A stretch of 64,000 nucleotides of DNA from Levilactobacillus lanxiensis (GTDB lineage: Bacteria; Bacillota; Bacilli; Lactobacillales; Lactobacillaceae), in assembly GCF_016861655.1 (NCBI RefSeq), contig NZ_BOLN01000002.1, positions 124,001 to 188,000 of the forward strand, written 5' to 3'. This document shows positions 16,605 to 24,579 of this stretch, in pieces. The notes below the pieces were generated by a model. The model saw only the letters and a list, made by a program, of their open reading frames with translations. It searched no databases and was not told where the DNA came from. The translations under genes and the position numbers were made by a program. Every line of letters starts with the position of its first letter. The stretch's first letter is position 1.

Positions 16605-16622
16605 AGAATTGGAGGAATCATT

Positions 16623-18032
16623 GTGGCCACCGTAGCGGTTCATTCACTGACATTTACCTATCCCAAGCGTTCCCGGCCCGTCCTCGATGACCTGAACGTC
16701 ACGTTTCCCAGTGGCAAGTTTTCCTTATTAACCGGGGTCTCCGGTGGCGGCAAGTCAACGCTGCTCAAGCTGATTGCGGGGCTCACCCCGCTCCCAACCG
16801 CCGGCAGTATCACCTTTGACGACCAGCCACTGGCCGAGATTGTCCCAACCAAGCGGGCAGCTACCGTCGCCATGCTCTTCCAGGAACCCAGCACACAATT
16901 CACCATGGACACGGTGAAAAACGAGTTGCGGTTCGCCCTGGAAAACCAGTGCGTTGACCCCGCTGACATCCCCGCCAAAATCACCGCCGCCCTCGATTTC
17001 ATCGGCATCACCGATTTACAAGACCGGTTACTGATGCAGCTGTCCGGTGGTGAACAACAGAAGGTGGCCCTCGCCATCATCGTGGCCATGGACAGTGACG
17101 TCATTTTGCTGGACGAACCCTTTGCTAGCATCGACCCGCCAACGCGGCTGGCCCTGCTCGAAAAGCTGGTCGCCCTGTGCACCAAGCGCGGCAAGACCAT
17201 CATCCTCGCCGACCACGACCTCAGCAATTACGACCGCTGGGTGGACCATTTAGCCGTGCTGGATATGGGGAAGCTGACCCTCTTATCGCCAGCAGATACG
17301 CAGGCCCGGTTCGCGGCATTTACCCCCGACAAGCTCCAACTGACCCACGTTACCTTACCGGGTGAACTACCCGTCAGTCTACAGGGCACGCAACTACGCC
17401 TCGGTCACGGTGAGCGTGAATTGTTGGCGCCCCAAGACTTGGCGTTATTTGCCCATCAAGCGACCCTGATCACCGGCCCCAATGGGAGTGGCAAATCCAC
17501 CCTCTTTCGGGCGCTGGTCCGTCTTGGCAAGTACCAAGGACGCCTAACATACGACGGGACCGACATTCAAAAGCTCCCCCGCAAGCAGTACGCACGGTCC
17601 GTGGGCCTCATGTTCCAGGCCGCCAGCTCACAATTTCTCAACGTGACCGTGGCCGAGGAACTCGCGCTCTCCCGCAAATTTGGCAATCGCGACTACTTCA
17701 CGGCTGAGCGGGTCCAAGACCTCTTAACGCAACTCAACCTGGCCGAACACACCGAGCAGATCATCTACTCGCTCAGTAGCGGCCAGCAAAAGAAGCTCCA
17801 ATTACTCTGCATGCTGATCATGGCACCCGCGGTTCTCCTCCTCGATGAACCGCTAAAGGGCCTGGACTTCGCGTCGATTCAAGTGGTCATGCGTATTCTC
17901 ACGACCGTTCAGCGTGACCTCCACCTGACCCTGATCATGATCAGCCACCAACTTAGCGGCCTGGACGACCTCATCACCTTACACCTCGCCCTGGCCGACC
18001 ACCATCTCACCTACAAGGGGGCCCCAGCATGA
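16623..18032 (+). CDS. ykoD: YkoD: ECF transporter ATPase with two fused ABC domains
   Basis: 469 residues, two ABC ATPase halves in one chain. First half: Walker A GVSGGGKST, signature LSGGEQQK, Walker B ILLDEP, switch His in ADHD. Second half: GPNGSGKST, signature LSSGQQKK, VLLLDEP and SHQL. The domain pair powers the ECF transporter for the thiamine moiety. I chose the GTG at 16623 because GGAGGA is at 16611; the frame is open far upstream, but that part is repeat R5. It overlaps ykoC by 4 bp (ATGA). Confidence 0.9.
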   Translation: MATVAVHSLTFTYPKRSRPVLDDLNVTFPSGKFSLLTGVSGGGKSTLLKLIAGLTPLPTAGSITFDDQPLAEIVPTKRAATVAMLFQEPSTQFTMDTVKNELRFALENQCVDPADIPAKITAALDFIGITDLQDRLLMQLSGGEQQKVALAIIVAMDSDVILLDEPFASIDPPTRLALLEKLVALCTKRGKTIILADHDLSNYDRWVDHLAVLDMGKLTLLSPADTQARFAAFTPDKLQLTHVTLPGELPVSLQGTQLRLGHGERELLAPQDLALFAHQATLITGPNGSGKSTLFRALVRLGKYQGRLTYDGTDIQKLPRKQYARSVGLMFQAASSQFLNVTVAEELALSRKFGNRDYFTAERVQDLLTQLNLAEHTEQIIYSLSSGQQKKLQLLCMLIMAPAVLLLDEPLKGLDFASIQVVMRILTTVQRDLHLTLIMISHQLSGLDDLITLHLALADHHLTYKGAPA

Positions 18033-18682
18033 ATCCGAGTTTAAAATTAGCGCTCGTCATCCTGATTGCCCTCGAGGTGTCCTTCACCCAGGTGTGGACG
18101 GTCAACGTCGCTTTGATCATCATTAGTTTAATCCTGATGTTCGTGGGCCACGTGAAATGGAAACGCCTCCTGTGGCTAACGGTCGTGCCGCTCTTCTTCG
18201 CCAGCGCCCTAGTCTGGTCATTAGCGCTCCAGGGAACGACCACCCACCATTTTCTCATCGTCATCTTCACGCGGATGTTCGTCTACGTTTACATGGGCGG
18301 GCTCTTCACCCAAACGACAAACCCGTTGACGCTGACCCGGTCGCTGGAACAAAACGCCAAGCTGCCGTCGAAATTCGCCTACGGCTTCCTGGCCGCCTTC
18401 AACCTGATGCCGAAGATTCAAGCGGAGGTCGCCACCATTAAGGCCGCGGCGTTGATGCGTGGGCAAGTGCTCCACGTCTGGTCGCCCCAGCTGTATTTCA
18501 AAGTGATTCTGGCCGCCATGAACTGGTCGGACCAGCTCGCCGCCGCCATGACCTCCCACGGCTTTGTGGAAGGCGCACCCCGGACGCACGCCGTCACGGT
18601 AGCCTTGCGGGCCCGCGACTGGTGGCTCTGCGGCATCAGTCTGATTCTGGTTCAAGTCGGTCTCTTCATCGGTTTACCCTAA
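18029..18682 (+). CDS. ykoC: YkoC: transmembrane T component of the ECF transporter
   Basis: 217 residues with about five membrane helices. It is an EcfT/CbiQ-type protein with the coupling-helix region LMPKIQAEVATIKAAALMRG, where the Ala-Arg-Gly pattern contacts the ATPase. It overlaps ykoD by 4 bp and is followed by tenA after 21 bp. A YkoF-type HMP/thiamine-binding protein, found with this set in Bacillus, is not present. Confidence 0.88.
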   Translation: MNPSLKLALVILIALEVSFTQVWTVNVALIIISLILMFVGHVKWKRLLWLTVVPLFFASALVWSLALQGTTTHHFLIVIFTRMFVYVYMGGLFTQTTNPLTLTRSLEQNAKLPSKFAYGFLAAFNLMPKIQAEVATIKAAALMRGQVLHVWSPQLYFKVILAAMNWSDQLAAAMTSHGFVEGAPRTHAVTVALRARDWWLCGISLILVQVGLFIGLP

Positions 18683-18703
18683 TTTAGAAAAGGAGTTTCT
18701 GTC

Positions 18704-19393
18704 ATGATGTTTACTGATTTAGCACACGCGGCAACCCAGGCTAGCTGGGACGCCTCCAAACGCCATCCCTTCATCCAACAGCTGCAGGCCGGCACCTTAC
18801 CCGGCGACACGTTCCGCTACTACCTCATTCAAGACCATTACTACCTCCACGAATTTGGGAAACTCCATGATTTAGCCGCCGACCAAAGCCAGGACCCCCG
18901 CGTCGTCAAACAGCTACGCGCCGGGGCAGAGAGTCTCCGTCAGGGTGAAATTGCGGTGCGGCAAACCTTCTTTGACCGGTTAAATATCACACCGGAAGAA
19001 GTCGCCAATACCGCCGTCGCTCCCACGGGTTACGCCTATACCAGTCACCTCTACCGGTCATTGATGACGGCGGGTCCGGCCGGTGCGGTGGCGGGGCTGT
19101 TGCCCTGTTACTGGCTGTACGCAGAGATTGGTCAGGCATTGGCCGGTACCGGGTCCCCCGTCCCCATTTACCAAGCCTGGATCGACACCTACAACGCGGA
19201 CGACTATACCGGTTCCATGAAGGACCAATTAGCCCTCGCCAACTACGTCGCCACCCCAGAAAACACGCACCAGCTGTTAGACATCTTTGAAAAGAGTAGC
19301 TGGTACGAACTAAACTTCTGGCAAATGGCGCTAGACCACGAGGACTGGTCATTGACGCCGAGTAAGAAATCATCGTCACTGACAACGAATTAA
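18704..19393 (+). CDS. tenA: TenA: thiaminase II / aminopyrimidine aminohydrolase
   Basis: 229 residues, all helical. Conserved elements of the cysteine-type TenA are visible: YYLIQDHYYLHEFGK near residue 40, the catalytic Cys in LLPCYWLYAEIG near residue 140, and the Glu of SSWYELNFW near residue 208. It hydrolyses base-degraded thiamine (aminopyrimidine) to hydroxymethylpyrimidine for salvage. Its place after ykoEDC under a TPP riboswitch indicates import plus salvage of degraded thiamine. AAAGGAG precedes the ATG; a terminator follows. Confidence 0.93.
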   Translation: MMFTDLAHAATQASWDASKRHPFIQQLQAGTLPGDTFRYYLIQDHYYLHEFGKLHDLAADQSQDPRVVKQLRAGAESLRQGEIAVRQTFFDRLNITPEEVANTAVAPTGYAYTSHLYRSLMTAGPAGAVAGLLPCYWLYAEIGQALAGTGSPVPIYQAWIDTYNADDYTGSMKDQLALANYVATPENTHQLLDIFEKSSWYELNFWQMALDHEDWSLTPSKKSSSLTTN

Positions 19394-19399
19394 CGTTTG

Positions 19400-19427
19400 A
19401 AGGACTGGCCACTGGGCTGGTCCTTTT
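19400..19427 (+). terminator. Terminator of the thiamine operon
   Basis: AAGGACTGGCC and GGCTGGTCCTT pair over a short loop and are followed by TTTTT. Confidence 0.75.
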
Positions 19428-19536
19428 TGCATGGGTGTGAAATTGGTTTAATCACTCAGGCAATAACTCCTTATAGGGTAAGTTAAGTGACGGATAAAAC
19501 TTTATAATTAGCAATCCGCTAGCTGACTAATCGAAA

Positions 19537-19645
19537 ATACCAGGTTATGTGTTAAAGCTAGTGTCAACCGCAGGGCTGGTAAAAATAAGCTAGGCAGACC
19601 GGTATCAGTGACCAGAGACGGGACTGTTACAAACACCACCAAATA
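19537..19645 (+). repeat. Structured repeat fragment R6 (5' part of a long-class copy)
   Basis: Contains GTGTTAAAGCTAGTGT, box CAACCGCAGGG, CTGGTAAAAATAAGC and GTGACCAGAGACGGG, then breaks off. The next copy R7 starts again with the same order of motifs 107 bp later, so a truncated 5' end precedes a full copy exactly as in R2/R3. Confidence 0.7.
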
Positions 19646-19975
19646 CCAGTTCATGGGTTAAACCAGTGTTAGCCGCAGAGCTGGTGAAAATAGGCTCAGC
19701 TGACCGATATCAGTGACCAGAGGCGGGCCAAAGTGATCAGCTGTGTCGATGGTCTTAGTAGAGTGATTTTCTCTACTTAGAGCATGGGACAACCTTTGAG
19801 ACCGCCCTTCGGCTCAAAGTTGAGGTGGAAGCCCGCTTCTCGGGCTGGAACCGACCCCACAGCAGAGCGCTTTGAGCCCGCCGCCGGGAACGACCTATCG
19901 CGCCCACAGCGCCCCGACCTATTTTCACCAGCCCGGAGGCGCAAGCATACACTGTATTTAACCCATAAGCAACTG
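19646..19975 (+). repeat. Structured repeat copy R7, long class
   Basis: Outer arms ATGGGTTAAA (19653-19662) and TTTAACCCAT (19957-19966) are perfect complements. The shell is CTGGTGAAAATAGG with CCTATTTTCACCAG. The inserted domain holds GTGACCAGAGGCGGGCC, CAGCTGTGTCG, hairpin AGTAGAG/CTCTACT with TGATTTT loop, CTTTGAG/CTCAAAG and GGTGGAAGCCC hairpins with bulged A, CCCCACAGCAG, and GCCGCCGGGAACG. The short-class return strand CCCACAGCGCC follows, so both classes are nested here. Confidence 0.85.
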
Positions 19976-20038
19976 TATTTTCAACCCGGTGAACCTGCGT
20001 TATAATGGATACACGCATTAGAGAAAGCAGGTGTCGTC

Positions 20039-20395
20039 ATGAAACGACTGACATTCTTGGAGTTTTTTGGCTACCTGGCACTGATTTTGGGCGTCGCAAT
20101 TGAAATTTACGCGTTGCTCAAGGACCCAGGTAGTAAGCTAAGCGGTGACAACATGTTCGGTGGCGCCGTTATTTTGGGGTTAGCAGTAGCATTTATCCAT
20201 AGTAAACATCTGCCTTTCAACCTGGTCTTAATCGGGTTAAGCACGTTGGGGTTTGCTTACTTTACCTTTATTCATACGCAAAATTGGTTCTGGACCATCA
20301 TCTTAGGCATTGCCGTGGCAGCGTTCTTGGTTTACTTCTTTGGGATTCGCAAGGACGTGCGCCGCAATCAAAGCGACTGGTTCCACTCCAACTGA
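20039..20395 (+). CDS. Small four-helix membrane protein, unknown function
   Basis: 118 residues with four predicted membrane helices and a charged C-terminus (RKDVRRNQSDWFHSN). No family is recognised. The promoter -10 TATAAT lies at 20001-20006, at the distal edge of repeat R7. AAGCAGGTG before the ATG is a modest ribosome site. It is probably monocistronic; a repeat remnant begins 16 bp after the stop. Confidence 0.7.
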   Translation: MKRLTFLEFFGYLALILGVAIEIYALLKDPGSKLSGDNMFGGAVILGLAVAFIHSKHLPFNLVLIGLSTLGFAYFTFIHTQNWFWTIILGIAVAAFLVYFFGIRKDVRRNQSDWFHSN

Positions 20396-20410
20396 TTGCT
20401 CTTTGTTGTT

Positions 20411-20467
20411 CGTTCCCGGCGGTGGGCTCAAAGTGGCCTGCTGTGGTCACTGACACAGATCACTCAG
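20411..20467 (-). repeat. Structured repeat remnant R8 (long class with internal deletion)
   Basis: On the plus strand it reads CGTTCCCGGCGGTGGGCTC, then CCTGCTGTGG joined directly to TCACTGACACAGATCAC. In R9 these two segments are about 200 bp apart. The join lies at the shared CTSTGG-like sequence, as expected for a deletion between short repeats. Confidence 0.6.
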
Positions 20468-20505
20468 TTTCGGATCTATAACCTTGTTTATTATTGACTA
20501 ATTTT

Positions 20506-20561
20506 AAAAACGCAGTCGCTATCATCTGAGTTGGTTCTCAGGTTATGGCGACTGCGTTTTT
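20506..20561 (+). terminator. Strong terminator hairpin
   Basis: AAAAACGCAGTCGC pairs with GCGACTGCGTTTTT; an inner CTGAG/CTCAG stem caps it. It would end the small membrane-protein transcript and also works in reverse. Confidence 0.8.
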
Positions 20562-20579
20562 GATTTTGATTGATTTTTT

Positions 20580-20860
20580 ATCATTGGGATTAGCTTTACA
20601 CGCAACTACATTCCAAGTCCGGGGTAGCCCTTGGATTTTGTCTTGTTTTAAACCGGCTGATTCTCCACGGAACAACCCCAATCCTGGCAGCCTCCGAAAC
20701 GTGCTCCGCGAGGCAGGTCCCTGCGCTTAACCCCGGTTCAGCAATGGCCCAAGCCCAGGGCCATCACTGAACCGACGTTAATGCTCAGAACCTAACCGCT
20801 CCGCTCCGCACTCTTTTCTATAGAAAAACAGGCCCGCCCGAAGGCCGACCTGTTTTCCCG
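20580..20860. other. Unassigned structured intergenic region
   Basis: No plausible gene. A long nested hairpin covers about 20715-20800: GGTTCAG and ATGGCCC pair with GGGCCAT and CTGAACC, and GCGCTTAACC pairs loosely with GACGTTAATGC outside. A CCAAG/CTTGG hairpin lies near 20610. The region ends in a terminator-like stem AAAACAGG/CCTGTTTT at 20823-20857. It does not show the conserved cores of tmRNA, RNase P RNA, 6S or SRP RNA. It could be a small RNA on either strand or a second repeat type. Confidence 0.45.
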
Positions 20861-20962
20861 CTTGATAAACTACAAGTGACTGTAGTCTTGTAATCACAAT
20901 GATTACCAAAGTTTTAAGTTGTAACAGCCGGATGATCCGGCCCCGGGGCGGGATTAACCGCG

Positions 20963-21136
20963 TTATTTGACAGACACGCTAAATGCACGCGTCTGCGGGG
21001 TACTGATGACCCCCACTGGGCTCGAACTCTGATGGGTCGTGGTTCGTTTGCCCATGGCGTACCAGGACATACCGCTGAATACGGCCAATAAAATGACCGC
21101 CGTCAACAGACTACTGATCACATGTTTCAAATTCAT
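20963..21136 (-). CDS. 57-residue single-pass membrane or secreted peptide
   Basis: Reads MNLKHVISSLLTAVILLAVF then SGMSWYAMGKR and a Ser/Thr-rich tail ending SVSVK. One hydrophobic segment of about 18 residues follows a short basic start, so it is a bitopic membrane protein or an exported peptide. GAGGTGGCAGG stands before the ATG at 21136. An upstream AT-rich segment contains TAGAAT as a possible -10. No family is recognised. Confidence 0.6.
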   Translation of the reverse strand: MNLKHVISSLLTAVILLAVFSGMSWYAMGKRTTTHQSSSPVGVISTPQTRAFSVSVK

Positions 21137-21426
21137 CCTGCCACCTCACTAGTTATGAGTCTAAATTATTCTACTAACTAGCTTAAAGGGTTTATGTTGC
21201 AAAACCATGACAGGCTAGCGAAAAGTAAGTAACAATTCCGCCACATCGGGTTACAGGCCCGACTCTGCCAATTGTCATATTGGGTATAAGTTTACGCAAT
21301 TTTTCCTCTCGGGGCAAGCATTATCGAAAAAAACTTCCAGATATTGGGACTTATTCCGCCGATTTTTGAAAACTTTAGTATAATGAACTTAAGCAGTCAT
21401 TAGGATTATCATTTGGAGGGATATCT

Positions 21427-21621
21427 ATGAGTCAAGAATTAAACGATTTGGCCGAAGCAATCATCGCCTACCAAAAGAAATACGATAAGACAGACGGAGA
21501 GATGGCCTTTGGCTCCCGCATTTCAGTTGAGAAGTTTCACGGCATCAAGACTGGCGAACTGCAACCAACTAGTGAAGAACAGAGCTCGTTGAAGGGCTTA
21601 ATTGCTTCGAAGCCGCACTAA
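21427..21621 (+). CDS. Small conserved lactobacillar protein (LBP_cg2779-like)
   Basis: 64 residues, soluble and probably helical: MSQELNDLAEAIIAYQKKYD then DGEMAFGSRISVEKFHGIK. From memory it matches a small family of unknown function in lactobacilli named LBP_cg2779; the assignment is not tested here. TATAAT at 21379-21384 and TTGGAGG before the ATG support expression. A terminator follows. Confidence 0.7.
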   Translation: MSQELNDLAEAIIAYQKKYDKTDGEMAFGSRISVEKFHGIKTGELQPTSEEQSSLKGLIASKPH

Positions 21622-21652
21622 CAACCAGCATCTTATATTTTAGACTTAAAAA

Positions 21653-21705
21653 CAGCCGTTTCAGAAAAGTTTCGCCAGTCACCTGGCCACCTTTCTGAAA
21701 CGGCT
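21653..21705. terminator. Bidirectional terminator
   Basis: AGCCGTTTCAGAAA and TTTCTGAAACGGCT are perfect complements, with A/T tracts on both sides. It serves the 64-residue gene and the convergent macro-domain gene. Confidence 0.82.
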
Positions 21706-21725
21706 ATTTGTTTGTCTTTTAATTT

Positions 21726-22241
21726 TTAATCAGCTAAGCGATTCCAGGCCGTCCGGTACGCGGTGGCCGTGGCATCGTCAAACGCCACCAACCGCACGTG
21801 GGTCAGGCCAGAACTGTGGGCCAACTCATCGCCGATTGTTTGGGTCGCAACGGCCGCCGCCTCTTCCAGCGGGAAGCCATACACGCCCGTACTGATCGAC
21901 GGAAAATCAACCGTCTGACAATTATGGGCGACTGCGACCCGCAAACTATTGCGATAACAGCTCGCGAGCAACTCGGCCTCTCCCTGTTGCCCACCCTGCC
22001 AAACGGGCCCGGGGGTGTGAATCACCCAGGTCGCTGGCAATTTGAACCCGGGCGTGATTTTGGCCTCGCCCGTTTCACAGCCATTCAACGGCACGCAGGC
22101 CGCAAACAGCTCGGGACCAGCGGCCCGGTGAATCGCGCCGTCGACTCCACCGCCACCCAACAACGTGGTATTGGCGGCGTTCACAATCGCATCAACTTTA
22201 CTTTGGGTGATGTCGCCCCGAATTACCGTAAAATCAGCCAT
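21726..22241 (-). CDS. Macro-domain ADP-ribose-binding protein (YmdB-like)
   Basis: 171 residues, one macro domain. Key motifs: GDIT near residue 10, [20 protein letters not shown] around 20-40, and the phosphate loop [10 protein letters not shown] near residue 125. Relatives bind ADP-ribose or deacetylate O-acetyl-ADP-ribose. AAAGGAG precedes the ATG at 22241. No NAD-consuming partner gene is adjacent, so a housekeeping role is likely. It is 4 bp downstream of the zinc-ribbon gene. Confidence 0.9.
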   Translation of the reverse strand: MADFTVIRGDITQSKVDAIVNAANTTLLGGGGVDGAIHRAAGPELFAACVPLNGCETGEAKITPGFKLPATWVIHTPGPVWQGGQQGEAELLASCYRNSLRVAVAHNCQTVDFPSISTGVYGFPLEEAAAVATQTIGDELAHSSGLTHVRLVAFDDATATAYRTAWNRLAD

Positions 22242-22245
22242 CCAC

Positions 22246-22500
22246 TCACTCCTTTGACCACGGCCAGTGCCAGTGATGCTTCGGCTTTGCCGCCTGGTCA
22301 TCCCGGTCCTTCAACCGTTTCATCCCCTCACGATACGGGTTGGCGTACAGCGAGGACAAGTTCAACTTCTGACTAGCCGGCTTGACTGGTGCTTCTGACT
22401 GCCGGTAGGGCCGGAGATCCGTTTGACACTGTGGGCAAACGTCATCGTCCGCCGTCACAGCCGCACCGCAATGCGGACAAAATTTTAACTCTGTTGCCAA
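22246..22500 (-). CDS. Zinc-ribbon protein, small
   Basis: 84 residues. An N-terminal zinc ribbon CPHCG...CPQCQ (residues 8-27) is followed by a polar linker and a basic, Trp/His-rich C-terminus. Start is TTG at 22500 with AGGAGG upstream. It sits between the membrane-protein gene and the macro-domain gene, with gaps of 11 and 4 bp, so the three form an operon. Function unknown. Confidence 0.75.
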   Translation of the reverse strand: MATELKFCPHCGAAVTADDDVCPQCQTDLRPYRQSEAPVKPASQKLNLSSLYANPYREGMKRLKDRDDQAAKPKHHWHWPWSKE

Positions 22501-22511
22501 GAGACTGCCTC

Positions 22512-22859
22512 CTATTCGTGGTGCCGTTGTTGCTGATGCGCTTGGTTCCGCGCCAAGTTTTTCTCGCGCGTTTCGGCAGCGGTCTTGGCCGCTTCGACCT
22601 TCCGCTTTTCCCGGTCGATGACCCGTTGCTTGGCAGCGGCCTTCTTCTGTTCCTCGGCGAGCTTGCGCTTCTGTTGGCTCCGGTAGCTAAAGTAACTCCA
22701 AACCCCAACGGCCAGTAAGGCGACCACGATTTGAATCGGAACCAGTACCCAGTTGACGTTCTTCGCAAAGAAAGCGTCATAGATGATCAACAACACCGCC
22801 ATTGTGCCAACCACAGAGAGGGTGTCGCGAATCCAGCGCGGTAAATTTTGCCATTTCAT
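22512..22859 (-). CDS. Membrane protein with two helices and a charged coiled-coil tail
   Basis: 115 residues. Two membrane helices (LSVVGTMAVLLIIYDAFF and WVLVPIQIVVALLAVGVW) are followed by about 55 residues rich in Lys, Glu, Ala and Gln, with a strong coiled-coil pattern. AAGGAG precedes the ATG at 22859. Head of the three-gene operon. No recognised family. Confidence 0.7.
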   Translation of the reverse strand: MKWQNLPRWIRDTLSVVGTMAVLLIIYDAFFAKNVNWVLVPIQIVVALLAVGVWSYFSYRSQQKRKLAEEQKKAAAKQRVIDREKRKVEAAKTAAETREKNLARNQAHQQQRHHE

Positions 22860-22911
22860 GTAAAAAAACTCCTTATGTACGGTAGCGCCCTTCCGCGCCA
22901 CCAAATTTCAT

Positions 22912-23227
22912 TGTTTAGTCTTGGGGTTACCGTTATCAACGCCTCCGGGATGGTGAAAATAAGCGCGTCACAGCCGTTCCCGACGGCGGACTCAAACGGC
23001 CCTGCTGTGGGGCCCGGCTCCAGCCTGAGAAGCGGTCTTCCGCCTCGACTTGAAACCTCACCAAACCCGTGAGTTTCCAAGGTCGGCCCATGCTCTAAAC
23101 TGAGAAAATCACTCAGTTAAGACCATCGACACAGCTGGTCGGTTTGGCCCGCCTCTGGTCACTGACAGTGATCACGCATTTTCACCATCCCTGCGGCTAA
23201 CACCGGTTTAACCCGTAACTAAACGGT
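22912..23227 (-). repeat. Structured repeat copy R9, long class
   Basis: Outer arms GTTTAGT...GGGGTTA (left) and TTTAACCCGTAACTAAAC (right) pair. On the minus strand: TTAGCCGCAGGG, shell GATGGTGAAAATG with ATTTTCACCATC, GTGACCAGAGGCGGGCC, CAGCTGTGTCG, hairpin AACTGAG/CTCAGTT with TGATTTT loop, hairpin CTTGGAAACTCAC/GTGAGGTTTCAAG, a bulged-A hairpin, CCCCACAGCAGG and CCGCCGTCGGGAACG. Its 3' end points toward the start of the membrane-protein gene, 53 bp away. Confidence 0.84.
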
Positions 23228-23306
23228 TTGTCACCAACATGAAGTGTTCTCATGCCTTAACTATTTTTATGACTTAGACGCATTTAAACCCTTACACGCA
23301 CCCGTT

Positions 23307-24470
23307 TTACAAGTCACCTTCGACTCGCAACTGGTGTTCCGTGAGGTAGGCGTCGAGGTAGCCGAATGACAGCTCCTCCACGTCCGCCACGCGGTAGACC
23401 TTGCCGACCTGGTCGATTTCATCTTCCGAAACTTCGTGGAAAATGAAACGTTCGCCGCCGACTTGACTGGGGTAACCGGTCTGACTGTCGTTGTCCTTGA
23501 GTTTCACGTGGATAATCGTCCGGAACGCCGCGGCCTGACTCAGCCGTTCGTGGAACTGGTCCACCGTGGGATCAAAGAGGCGTTCATCGTTTAATACCGG
23601 TTGCAGCGGTTGTTGGCGCGCCCGGTTCAGTAACGAGAAGAGCCGCATCGTTTGGAGATAATCGGATTCGACCACGATAGCGTTCACATCGCTTAGCCGC
23701 ATCAGGGTGTAGCCCCCGAACTGGCCCGACATGTCGAGCAGGTTCATGATGACTGAATCGTCCGTCAACACGTTGATTTGGCCCACGAAGAAGAGGTCCT
23801 TGTTATGCTTGGGAATCAGCGCCACCAAAGGATCCTTACCCGCCAGCTGTTGCAGGGTATCACGGAATTGCGTCGGGTCCTCGACCGCTACCTGCTCCAC
23901 GTGCGTGAGTTTTTGCAAATGGGGGGCCGCGATGCCCTGTAACGTTAACTCCTTGCCTTGGAACTCAATGACTTCAATGTCCGCGGGATTCAGAATCATC
24001 GCCGGCTGGTCAGAATAATCAAATTTATTGATCAACTGCACGCCGACCTCTTCACTCGCCACGCTCGTCACTAAGCCTTCATAAAAATGTTCATCATTTT
24101 TTAAAACCAACATAATCACCAGGTGATCGACCCACGCGTGGCTCAAGACCTGCCGCCGCAAGTCGCGTTGGGTGTCGAATTTCATGGTCAGGCCCCCGGC
24201 TTGAATGAAGCGCTCTTCTTGCGCCGTCTTCATCCGAAAGGACATATTGTCCAGATCATCACTAGAAAATTCGACCTCATCGATCACGTTCAGCGCCAGA
24301 AAGACCGCACCGTCCGGCAACCCAAAATCATCGTAGGTTGCGAGGATGATGCCCGTCTCACCGACTGTCGTCACGTAACCGGTGTAGACGACCTCCTGGT
24401 TCGTTTGATAAACGTTGACCAGTAAGCGTTGGGCCAGTGCCCGGTTTAAATCATTCACGATTGAATTCAC
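23307..24470 (-). CDS. Cytoplasmic protein of four tandem beta-rich repeats, unknown function
   Basis: 387 residues. I see four imperfect units of about 50-55 residues, each with the pattern V-x-V...Y-x-G-x-V...V-x-L...L...DV-x-x-V-x-F. They begin at LLVNVYQTNQEVVYTGYV, LVIMLVLKNDEHFYEGLV, LVALIPKHNKDLFFVGQI and TIIHVKLKDNDSQTGY. The strand pattern recalls Sm/Hfq-like or SH3-like barrels, but no family can be named. No signal peptide. GTG start at 24470 with AGGGGGT 7 nt before. It is 109 bp downstream of the asparaginase gene in the same direction. Confidence 0.7.
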   Translation of the reverse strand: MNSIVNDLNRALAQRLLVNVYQTNQEVVYTGYVTTVGETGIILATYDDFGLPDGAVFLALNVIDEVEFSSDDLDNMSFRMKTAQEERFIQAGGLTMKFDTQRDLRRQVLSHAWVDHLVIMLVLKNDEHFYEGLVTSVASEEVGVQLINKFDYSDQPAMILNPADIEVIEFQGKELTLQGIAAPHLQKLTHVEQVAVEDPTQFRDTLQQLAGKDPLVALIPKHNKDLFFVGQINVLTDDSVIMNLLDMSGQFGGYTLMRLSDVNAIVVESDYLQTMRLFSLLNRARQQPLQPVLNDERLFDPTVDQFHERLSQAAAFRTIIHVKLKDNDSQTGYPSQVGGERFIFHEVSEDEIDQVGKVYRVADVEELSFGYLDAYLTEHQLRVEGDL

Positions 24471-24579
24471 ATGACGACCCCCTTTTTTAGTATACGTTGC
24501 CTATGAATAGGTAAAACGTATTTATCTGAAAATCTTACCATATATTGACAGAAATAGCCCGTCAGTAGTCGCGGCCTGG

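Noticed and set aside
20580-20860. 6S RNA, tmRNA, RNase P or SRP RNA in the structured gap
   Set aside because: The diagnostic conserved cores of these RNAs are not visible on either strand.
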